Part shown: one piece after another, positions 49,964 to 57,034 of the stretch
Position numbering within the stretch: the first letter of the stretch is position 1
How the letters are laid out: every line of letters starts with the position of its first letter
NCBI GenBank assembly: GCA_965261165.1
Contig: OZ253445.1
Location: 2,046,001 to 2,110,000, forward strand
DNA: 64,000 nt
Origin: SMWN01 sp965261165
GTDB lineage: Bacteria > Pseudomonadota > Gammaproteobacteria > Eutrophobiales > Eutrophobiaceae
Direction of reading: 5' to 3'
Program-made: the position numbers and the translations under genes
The notes under the pieces: model-generated
Seen by the model: only the letters and a program-made list of their open reading frames with translations
The model's database searches: none
Told to the model about the DNA's origin: nothing

Positions 49964-50686
49964 TTAGAAGGTTTTCACTAACATTAGTACGCCACTAATG
50001 GCCATGATGGTCAAGGTATAATTTCTAAAACGTTCAAGATGAATGCTTAATAAATGTTCTCGAGCGATGTAAACGCCCAACATGGCTCCAGAGCCAAGCA
50101 GGAGCCCATAAATACCAACCTGCCAGCCTAATGTGCCGAACATGCCATATGCTATTAACTTGGTTAATTGCATGACAAGCGAATTGAGAGATTTGGTCGC
50201 AACCAATTGTTCTTTTTCCAAGCCATAACTCAGCATGAAAGGGTTGAGAATAGGTCCTGTTGCTCCGACTAATCCAGACAGGAATGAGGCAGTGATGCTC
50301 AGAGGGAAGAACCATCGCTGTTGCATATGGAAATGCAATTTTGTTTTAGAAAATTTATATTGCAAGACGTAGGTGATAAGAAAAATGCCAAGAATTATTC
50401 GAACCAGTTCAGCATTGATCTGCGTGAATGACCAGGCGCCTATGGCTGCACCCAACAAGCTACCTGGCATGAGATAGCGAGTGACTTTCCAGTCAATGAA
50501 TTGATGGAAGAAAAATACACGGGATGGGCTGGCAATGATTGATGCAATTGAGATAATGGGAGGAACAAGTTGCGTCCCTAACAGGAGGCCGATAACAGGA
50601 ATCAGTAAGATTGCCGCACCACCTGCAGCAGCCGTACTAATTGCCCATGCTACGGCACCAGCTAGAAACAGAATCAGGCAAATCAT
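49964..50686 (-). CDS. TauE/SafE-family membrane transporter
   Basis: 240 aa with seven to eight TM segments and the duplicated family motif (AAAGGAAILLIPVIGLLLG in the first half, LSGLVGATGPILNPFML in the second). The family exports sulfite, sulfonates or related anions. The substrate here is unknown. It is transcribed away from msrA, with 72 bp between. Confidence 0.88.
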   Translation of the reverse strand: MICLILFLAGAVAWAISTAAAGGAAILLIPVIGLLLGTQLVPPIISIASIIASPSRVFFFHQFIDWKVTRYLMPGSLLGAAIGAWSFTQINAELVRIILGIFLITYVLQYKFSKTKLHFHMQQRWFFPLSITASFLSGLVGATGPILNPFMLSYGLEKEQLVATKSLNSLVMQLTKLIAYGMFGTLGWQVGIYGLLLGSGAMLGVYIAREHLLSIHLERFRNYTLTIMAISGVLMLVKTF

Positions 50687-50758
50687 GGCGGTATACTAAC
50701 AGCCAGAAGAGTTGTTAAACAAAAATAGTGAAATGAGACCCTATGGATGAAATAAATC

Positions 50759-51388
50759 ATGTTTGATATTAGAGGGAAAACAGAAATTCCTCTCGCTAGT
50801 GAAGCTTTGCCTGGGCGTCAGGAGAAAATGCCTGTGCTGAGCCAGCATTTTATTAAAAATACTCCTATTCAGAAGCCATTTCCTGAAATAATGGAGATAG
50901 CCATGTTTGGTTTAGGTTGTTTCTGGGGGGGTGAAAGAAAATTTTGGCAGCTTGAGGGGGTGTATTCAACGGCAGTGGGTTATGCTGGTGGCTTCACGCC
51001 TAATCCAACATACGAAGAACTCTGTACTGGTAAGACTGGGCATAACGAGGTCGTTCGGGTTGTATTTGACCCTGAAAAAGTTAGCTATGAGGATTTATTG
51101 AAGGTCTTCTGGGAGTCCCACAATCCAACTCAAGGCATGCGCCAGGGCAATGACACTGGGACACAATATCGTTCGGGTATCTACAGTTACGGAGATGAGC
51201 AGTTGGATATTGCTAAAAAATCAGCAACAAAATATCAGCAGGCATTAGCCGATGCTGGTCATGGGAAAATTACTACAGAGATTCTATCTGCCGCCGAATT
51301 CTATTATGCCGAAGATCGGCATCAGCAATATCTAGCTAAAAATCCACAGGGGTATTGTGGCTTGGGTGGCTTAGGTGTCTGTTACTAA
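50759..51388 (+). CDS. msrA: Peptide methionine-S-sulfoxide reductase
   Basis: 209 aa. Repairs methionine-S-sulfoxide in proteins. The catalytic Cys is in GLGCFWGGERKFW (about residue 55), followed by GYAGG, the substrate region GHNEVV and FWESHNPTQGMRQGNDTGTQYRS (split FWESHNPTQGM, RQGNDTGTQYRS). C-terminal Cys in GYCGLGGLGVCY resolve the disulfide. The N-terminal 40 residues match the E. coli-type long form, not a secreted MsrAB. Confidence 0.95.
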   Translation: MFDIRGKTEIPLASEALPGRQEKMPVLSQHFIKNTPIQKPFPEIMEIAMFGLGCFWGGERKFWQLEGVYSTAVGYAGGFTPNPTYEELCTGKTGHNEVVRVVFDPEKVSYEDLLKVFWESHNPTQGMRQGNDTGTQYRSGIYSYGDEQLDIAKKSATKYQQALADAGHGKITTEILSAAEFYYAEDRHQQYLAKNPQGYCGLGGLGVCY

Positions 51389-51466
51389 ATCATTTCCAAG
51401 CCAAGTCTGAAGATTCATAAACTTAATGTTGAAATACGTCCCTGTATTTCCGTGTGGTGTCTATGT

Positions 51467-51622
51467 TTAAACTTCGCTATTCGATGCCTTGGAATGTGCA
51501 GCTTTTTTCGGTGTCTTCAGATTTGGTGGCTTGGCTTGTGATGAATTTTTATTATCAGCTGGATGCGGATAAATAGGTATCATGCTGCCGGATGAGGTCC
51601 TTATATATTTTGTTTTATTCAT
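51467..51622 (-). CDS. Small basic protein of unknown function
   Basis: 51 aa, rich in Lys, Ser and Pro (QAKPPNLKTPKKAAHSK). The ATG at 51622 has a strong AAGGAAGGAA just upstream (spacing about 6), which is the main support. It lies 20 bp after the PilZ-like gene on the same strand. Unstructured; no family recognised. Confidence 0.45.
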   Translation of the reverse strand: MNKTKYIRTSSGSMIPIYPHPADNKNSSQAKPPNLKTPKKAAHSKASNSEV

Positions 51623-51642
51623 GATTAATTCCTTCCTTCCTT

Positions 51643-52146
51643 TTACCCTCCAGAGAGAGGGGAAAATGCTGCTGCATATTTATTAACCCATTTATCAATG
51701 ACACGTTCATCGTTAATAAGCTGCCCATCTTGACGTCTCCTGTTTCTCAAATAGGTTTCAATGTGGCAAATCTGTTCAACAGCACGGCGCACGTCTGCTG
51801 GTATTAGCCACACACCGATTTCGAAATGGTCATCCATATTTCTAACCAATACGACCTTACCGCAAAAAATTTAAATCTCTCCTCTGAGAGGGATTGACAT
51901 TTCGACATTGATACCAAGTTTCAGGTATCTCTCTGGTCTGAAATATAGACCGATGGTTTTTTCATTCTTGGCAGAGTGGTTTTCCTCCCTGCCAAACCAG
52001 AGTCGTTTACAACCTAGGGGGAATGCTGATGGATGGCGAATGAAATCTGATAGCCGCCCATCATCGGTAATCACAGAATATTGCCTGTCCCCGGGTATGC
52101 CGTGTCGGGAAACCTTCTGACACGCCTGAGCCGTCATATTTGCCAT
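51643..52146 (-). pseudogene. PilZ-like gene interrupted by an in-frame stop
   Basis: Two open segments, 51871-52146 and 51643-51849, are in the same frame and separated by TAA (51871-51873) and seven further codons (IFCGKVV). Together they read FIRHPSAFPLGCKRL, KTIGLYFRPERYLKLGINVE, MSIPLRG, stop, then KVVLVRNMDDHFEIGVWLIP. This is the strand pattern of a PilZ domain (c-di-GMP binding), although the RxxxR motif is weak. So one nonsense mutation probably split a 167-aa protein. Confidence 0.6.
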
Positions 52147-52511
52147 GGCGAAGTCTCCATTAAGCGGATGTTTTTAACTTATCTTAAAGGTATTTGTAGT
52201 CCATCAGGAGTAATAAATCAAGTAAATATCTATAAATTACCTATAGTTATAAATATTATTTAAATTGTTTTATCATAAATATTATTTAACTATTATTCTA
52301 TAATTAATTGAAAAACTTAAAAATAATTCAGTTTTTCTTATAAAAATATATTTGTATACATTAGAAATAATTAATAAAATCAATATGATATATGTCAAAG
52401 CGATTATCTGTGTCATAATCCCGCAGCAAAATTTTAGATGCCTAGTTTAGGTTGATTTTTCTTGGCCAATTAAGAAAAATAGTAGTCGTAATATTCTTTG
52501 GAGTGACATTA
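52147..52511. other. AT-rich divergent intergenic region
   Basis: 365 bp between divergent genes, very AT-rich from 52200 to 52440. It contains a 15-bp direct repeat ATAAATATTATTTAA at 52249-52263 and 52275-52289 (26 bp apart, so bound on one helix face roughly every 2.5 turns). Likely holds both promoters; no frame was recognised. Confidence 0.45.
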
Positions 52512-52970
52512 ATGAAATATGTTCTATTCATTGCCCTAGCTCTGTTAACAGGCACAATAATATTTGTCTTTGGTTGGTTTGGCAGTGATAGCAAAAATGT
52601 TGTGGTAACGGCACCCGTTGTTAAGACTAAAATAATATACGAGATGATTGATGAGAGTGAAATTGCCGAAGAGGAACGCTATGCAGCAATTCAGGCTGAA
52701 TATAAGAAGCTAGAAAAGGCGAGAAGGAATCTGGATAGGAGGCTAGCTCGCCTCAAAGCAATCATGTGGAATGTAGAATTACCTGCAAAACAGGCAGAAG
52801 TAATCGTCAGTAAAATGAGGAAGGGCTACGAGCTGCTGAAGACAAAGAAGCTGCTCGGTGCATTCACTGGATTAGAAAATATCAGTGATGAGCTGGTCAG
52901 AGTTGAGTATGCCTATCAAGACTTGGAAGGTGTTGCTGAAGAAATTAAAGCGGCAAAATCAGAGACTTAA
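52512..52970 (+). CDS. Membrane-anchored coiled-coil protein, unknown
   Basis: 152 aa. ATG 52512 is chosen over the in-frame 52452 because GGAGTG lies 6 bases upstream and it gives a clean N-terminal TM segment (about 3-22). The rest is a charged helix, predicted coiled coil (residues about 52-95 rich in E, K, R and A). No family recognised. It converges with the 2-TM gene of the restriction operon, their stops overlapping. Confidence 0.7.
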   Translation: MKYVLFIALALLTGTIIFVFGWFGSDSKNVVVTAPVVKTKIIYEMIDESEIAEEERYAAIQAEYKKLEKARRNLDRRLARLKAIMWNVELPAKQAEVIVSKMRKGYELLKTKKLLGAFTGLENISDELVRVEYAYQDLEGVAEEIKAAKSET

Positions 52971-53245
52971 ATATCATTTTTTTGCATAATGGCATAAGCG
53001 CACTCAAGTGAGAGCTTCCAGTACAGTTGCTCTTGCCAGAGAAAAAAGCCATCCAACCCCCAAAATACCGTTGCCGGGATATAAGCGAGAAAAACAAAGG
53101 CTGGGCGGCTATCAGCCGCCGAAAGCGCAAACAGGGCAGAAATCAGAACGACACTCCAAGCCTTTAATAGAAACGAGTTTGTCGAAAGGCGATTGATTAC
53201 GCCTTGAATCAGTTCCAGATGCTTATACTTTTGCTCATCAGCCAT
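52967..53245 (-). CDS. Small two-TM protein in the restriction operon
   Basis: 92 aa. The start MADEQKYKHLELIQGVINRL and NSFLLKAWSVVLISALFALS are typical of a small conserved family of two-TM proteins of unknown function. Members I recall are about 150 aa, so this one may be cut after FFLWQEQLYWKL by a frameshift. It starts 9 bp after the methyltransferase stop, so it is co-transcribed with the restriction-modification pair. An accessory defence role is only inferred. Confidence 0.65.
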   Translation of the reverse strand: MADEQKYKHLELIQGVINRLSTNSFLLKAWSVVLISALFALSAADSRPAFVFLAYIPATVFWGLDGFFLWQEQLYWKLSLECAYAIMQKNDI

Positions 53246-53254
53246 TGTTCATCT

Positions 53255-54466
53255 TTATTCCGCAAGAGCCGCCATCTGCTCTTGTCTACCTTTCAGTAGA
53301 TCGGCAATTGCAAACGATGTAGACGGAACTAAATGAATATCTGAAGTAGCTCTATAAGCCAATAAGTCGCCACACGTCGCGATAACAACTAACTTACAGT
53401 CCCCTTTGTTTTTCGCGGCTTTCTTCAAGGCGGCGACTGTTTGACCTATACTTTCCCCATCACGTTGCACACGAATGAACGCAGGCAACCCGCCAATTTC
53501 CTGCTTTAACAATCCATCTATTCCTTTGTTTCGATGTACTGGCATATAATCAATTCCGACCATATAACTAGATGCAAAGGCATCATGTTGTCGATACGAC
53601 TCCTTACCTTTATCAAGCAAGGCTGAGCCTGTAACAACAGGGTTTTCGAGCCTGCTCTTAGTCAACTCTATTGCCTCATCTGCTATGTCGATGCCTATGG
53701 AATTGCGGTTCAAAACCTGTGCTGCAACAAGCGTTGTCCCGCTACCGCAGAAGGGATCTAGAACAACATCACCTTCTTCGGTCACGAGTTCTATAATCTT
53801 GTTCATTAAAAGAACAGGTTTCTGCGTAGGATAGCCAACCCGTTCTTTAGCTTTGGGATTGAGAAACGGTATTTCCCAAACATCCGATAATGGAACGCCC
53901 TTTTTCAATCCATTACCAACCACTTCTCCGTTCTTACTACGAGCGTAAACTGACTTGTTACGATCATCACGAACACGTTTTTGCATGATTTGGTCTACGT
54001 TGGTCGAAAGCGAATATTCCTGATAAGAAGTGTTAAATTTGAATTTGTCGGTCTTCGAATAGAAAAAAATCGTCTGGTGAGCGGGTAATAATCCTTTCTT
54101 GGCATTTGACCATCTTTTGAAATGCCAAATGATTTCAGACTGAAAATGATCGGGCGAAAAAATACTATCAAGCATCAAACGAACTATATGCGAGGCCGAT
54201 TTATCACAATGAAAAAATAGACTCCCAGAACTCTTTAGGACATCCCGTGCACGCGCTATACGCTGATAAATAAAATCAGCATAGGAACTGTCACTATCCC
54301 AAATATCCCTAAAACTAAAACTTGCCGATCCATCACGCGTTACTAAATCATGCACTTTCTGCGTGAAAAATGGCGGATCAACATAGATAAGATCAACCGA
54401 TTCCGGTTCCATCTCTTGCAAGACATCAAGACAATCGCCCGTATACGTCTGTGCTTTAATTACCAT
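53255..54466 (-). CDS. Type II DNA methyltransferase, beta class
   Basis: 403 aa. Motif order is catalytic first: DPPF (about residue 31), then the target-recognition region, then the SAM loop LDPFCGSGTTL (about 237). This is the beta class, methylating N6-adenine or N4-cytosine. An extra C-terminal part of about 130 residues (PVHRNKGIDGLLKQ, FIRVQRDGES) looks like a restriction-type or Mrr-like alpha/beta fold of unknown role. It overlaps the endonuclease gene by 11 bp. Likely protects the endonuclease's site. Confidence 0.9.
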   Translation of the reverse strand: MVIKAQTYTGDCLDVLQEMEPESVDLIYVDPPFFTQKVHDLVTRDGSASFSFRDIWDSDSSYADFIYQRIARARDVLKSSGSLFFHCDKSASHIVRLMLDSIFSPDHFQSEIIWHFKRWSNAKKGLLPAHQTIFFYSKTDKFKFNTSYQEYSLSTNVDQIMQKRVRDDRNKSVYARSKNGEVVGNGLKKGVPLSDVWEIPFLNPKAKERVGYPTQKPVLLMNKIIELVTEEGDVVLDPFCGSGTTLVAAQVLNRNSIGIDIADEAIELTKSRLENPVVTGSALLDKGKESYRQHDAFASSYMVGIDYMPVHRNKGIDGLLKQEIGGLPAFIRVQRDGESIGQTVAALKKAAKNKGDCKLVVIATCGDLLAYRATSDIHLVPSTSFAIADLLKGRQEQMAALAE

Positions 54467-55085
54467 GTGCCCGCTCTGCTGCTATGGTTTCTAGAATCCC
54501 GTTAAGATCAACTCCGGTGTATTGTTGGACGTAATTCCAGGCATCATCGCCGTAGTGGTATTCACCATCTGCCCCTGCATAAAGCGTTTCCAAAGTCTTT
54601 TGAATACGCTGTGCCTGGGTGCGAAGTGGGTAGTAAAACATCACGCGAACAGGTTTGTATCCCGCATTTTTCACGTTCTGCATACGAGTATGTTCCTTGG
54701 TAATATGGTCGCCATCTATTGTTGCATCCCGCCATTTGATTTCAATTGCATCGCGTTCTTCAACCAGGCAATCAATTTCAAAGGTTTTGGGGCGTTGCCC
54801 AATCGTATTTGGAATGCGTACCGAACCAGAGTCGGGAAATTTTTCCAAAAAACATGCTTTTGCGGCTTCTTCTAAAAATGATCCTGCGTTTTTGTAGAGA
54901 AATCGACCTTTGTTCTGATAAGCATCAATCAATTTCCCTTCTTCATTGGTGATGCCTAACACCCGATAAATCAAAAAATGACTGTTATCGTCTGCTTCCA
55001 TTTCCTCTACGCGTTGCTCAACACGGATTTTTAGGTTGTCGGCATATTTATCCGCTATGCGGCGTATTTCATTCTCAATAGACAT
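54456..55085 (-). CDS. Type II restriction endonuclease, ApaLI-like
   Basis: 209 aa. A PD-(D/E)xK core is visible: FEIDCLVEERDAIEIKWRDAT gives Asp then E-x-K in EIK (split FEIDCLVEERDA, IEIKWRDAT). FLYKNAGSFLEEAA precedes it and HTRMQNVKNAGYKPVRVMFY follows, fitting the ApaLI family (GTGCAC). The recognition site is inferred only from this resemblance. It is the first gene of the operon, and its 3' end overlaps the methyltransferase. Confidence 0.7.
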   Translation of the reverse strand: MSIENEIRRIADKYADNLKIRVEQRVEEMEADDNSHFLIYRVLGITNEEGKLIDAYQNKGRFLYKNAGSFLEEAAKACFLEKFPDSGSVRIPNTIGQRPKTFEIDCLVEERDAIEIKWRDATIDGDHITKEHTRMQNVKNAGYKPVRVMFYYPLRTQAQRIQKTLETLYAGADGEYHYGDDAWNYVQQYTGVDLNGILETIAAERAHGN

Positions 55086-55110
55086 TGGAGTATTATCTAA
55101 GGTCTAGAGA

Positions 55111-55126
55111 AATTGTCTAGACAATT
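55111..55126. promoter_or_regulatory. 16-bp perfect palindrome before the restriction operon
   Basis: AATTGTCT then AGACAATT, 26 bp upstream of the endonuclease ATG, with a second TCTAGA nearby (55103-55108). A symmetric site at the promoter of a restriction-modification operon suggests autoregulation by the methyltransferase or a C-protein, although no C gene is present. Confidence 0.55.
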
Positions 55127-55179
55127 ATCTGTTTCTTTGATTATTGTTCAATAAATATTTCTAGTGGGGTGAATCGGGG

Positions 55180-55198
55180 TTGCCATCAAAGATGGCAA
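55180..55198. other. Perfect 8-bp stem-loop in the gap before the SDR gene
   Basis: TTGCCATC, AAA, GATGGCAA. No T-run. It lies in a 296-bp gap (55127-55422) that otherwise holds only the IS-end relic at 55310-55368. Confidence 0.4.
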
Positions 55199-55309
55199 TA
55201 AGTCCAAGCATACCAGACACACCAGTACGGATTGAACAGGATCTGTGCCGGGTGGCGATGGCAGCACTCACGCAGATGCTCTCACTCGACTACAGCATTT
55301 GATTTTCTC

Positions 55310-55368
55310 AGTCGATGGTCTTATTTTACTTGTTTCGGTAGAATCAGTGTGAATGATGCAAAGGTCTC
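55310..55368. mobile_element. Solo IS-end relic
   Basis: About 80% identical to 63194-63253: both read TCTTATTTTAC.TGTTTCGGTAGAATC (split) and end ATGCAA.GGTCTC. The end sequence is the inverse of GAGACC.TTGCAT, as in the IS5-type ends elsewhere in the window. No transposase is attached. Confidence 0.6.
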
Positions 55369-55422
55369 TAATGGTTAAAATAGAGCGAACAAATGAGATT
55401 ATATTCTAGGATTATCTAATAA

Positions 55423-56178
55423 ATGCCACGTCTTGAACATAAAACTGCTGTTGTTACTGGTGCCAGTAGTGGTATTGGCAAATCCATAGCCACAACCTTT
55501 GCCCGTGAAGGCGCGTATGTTGTTGTTAATTACAAGAGATCAAAGGAAAAGGCTGAACATATCGTTAAACAAATTAATGGTGCTGGTGGTAAAGCTGTGG
55601 CCATCAGGGCGAATGTGGCTGATCCAAAAGATGTTGCTTTCCTGATTGATGAAGCCTTGTCTGAATTAGGGAAGATTGATATCTGGGTGAATAATGCTGG
55701 AGCAGATATTTTAACAGGTAAAGGTGCAGAATTAAGTGAACAGGAAAAATTACAGTCACTCATTGATGTAGATCTGAAAGGCACGATCAATTGCTGTCGG
55801 GGCGTTTTATCAGCGATGGAGCAGGTCGGTCATGGGGTTATCATCAATATGACTTGGGATCTGGCGATTCACGGATTTCAGGGTAGAAATTCACAAATGT
55901 TTGCAACCGTCAAAGCTGGCGTACGAGGCTTTAGTCAATCCCTAGCAAAAACTGTTGCGCCTGAGGTGCGATTGAATTTAATTGCGCCCGGTTGGATTGA
56001 AACGGCATTTGCGGAAGATGTTATGAAAACCACCTATTATCAGGAACGTATCAGTGAAATCCCGATGCGACGTTTTGGGCGACCTGAAGATGTTGCCAAT
56101 GCCGCGCTTTATCTGGCATCGGATGAAGCTGCCTATATTACGGGTCAGACAATCAATATTAATGGCGGTCTGATTTAA
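55423..56178 (+). CDS. SDR-family oxidoreductase with substituted active site
   Basis: 251 aa. Rossmann cofactor loop TGASSGIGKSIA and NNAG are normal; the end ITGQTININGG is typical of FabG-like SDRs. But in the catalytic segment (residues about 148-168: INMTWDLAI, QMFATVKAGV) the usual Tyr of YxxxK is Phe and the usual Ser is not clear. Some natural SDR subgroups share this. A reductase role is thus uncertain; a binding or different acid-base mechanism is possible. It is alone and converges with apt. Confidence 0.85.
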   Translation: MPRLEHKTAVVTGASSGIGKSIATTFAREGAYVVVNYKRSKEKAEHIVKQINGAGGKAVAIRANVADPKDVAFLIDEALSELGKIDIWVNNAGADILTGKGAELSEQEKLQSLIDVDLKGTINCCRGVLSAMEQVGHGVIINMTWDLAIHGFQGRNSQMFATVKAGVRGFSQSLAKTVAPEVRLNLIAPGWIETAFAEDVMKTTYYQERISEIPMRRFGRPEDVANAALYLASDEAAYITGQTININGGLI

Positions 56179-56302
56179 GCCGAATAGTCGGGCTCATGGC
56201 TAGATCTTAATATCGTACTTTGTCTTTGTAATTCAGATATTCTTCAGCAAAAATATTTTCCAACTTTGATTTCCCTCAGTCCTATACGAGCTATTAGTAT
56301 TG

Positions 56303-56818
56303 CTAGCAATGAATCAACGAATGCACACGATACTGCGCCAATAGGTCTTTCCCATTTAAGTTATCGAGTTCAACGACAAATGCACATGCGGAAATTTTAG
56401 CCCCAAGTTTTTCCACCAATTGGCAACTGGCTATTGCTGTTCCACCTGTGGCGATCAAATCATCAACGAGCAAAACTTTGTCATTACCATCAAGTGCATC
56501 AGCATGTATCTCTAATGATGCTGAGCCATATTCGAGGTCATAAGAAACAGTTTCAGTTTCGTAGGGTAATTTACCAAGTTTGCGCAAAGGAACAAAGCTA
56601 ACACCCAGTACCCACGCGGCAAGACTGCCAAATATAAAACCTCTTGCTTCCATGCTAGCAACGGCTGTGACATCCTCATTCAGAAAAGGGTGCACGAGTT
56701 GGTTAACAGCCAATCGCAACATTATCGGGTCTTTGATGAGCGGGGTAATGTCTTTGAACTGTATTCCTGGTTTAGGAAAATCAGGGATATTTCTGATGTG
56801 AGCTTCAAGTTGTTCCAT
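56303..56818 (-). CDS. apt: Adenine phosphoribosyltransferase
   Basis: 171 aa. Salvages adenine to AMP with PRPP. Start MEQLEAHIRNIPDFPKPGI; PRPP-binding loop VLLVDDLIATGGTA; GFKDI-type and EARGFIFG motifs are present. ATG 56818 is chosen because GGAGAC lies 7 bases upstream and it matches the family start. The frame stays open upstream to about 57020 and encodes an acidic tail-like sequence, which is not typical for Apt. Confidence 0.94.
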   Translation of the reverse strand: MEQLEAHIRNIPDFPKPGIQFKDITPLIKDPIMLRLAVNQLVHPFLNEDVTAVASMEARGFIFGSLAAWVLGVSFVPLRKLGKLPYETETVSYDLEYGSASLEIHADALDGNDKVLLVDDLIATGGTAIASCQLVEKLGAKISACAFVVELDNLNGKDLLAQYRVHSLIHC

Positions 56819-57034
56819 GAAACAGTCTCCAGTGTTGTAAGTTGTAATGTTTTCTAGATTAACTTCTTGTTCAGATTCTTTTCGGGTTGTGGCATCGTCA
56901 TTACTTTCTTCCAGATCTTCTGTAGGCAAAAGCATGGTATCAGTTTCAGTGTTATCTTCTGGTACTTCAGATCCTTCTTGATTGTTTTTATCGGGATGAC
57001 CAGCACTATTCGACAGGGCTTGTTAATTTCTTGC

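Noticed and set aside
56819..56935. 39-residue N-terminal extension of apt
   Set aside because: The extension is acidic and unlike Apt; a good ribosome site precedes ATG 56818.
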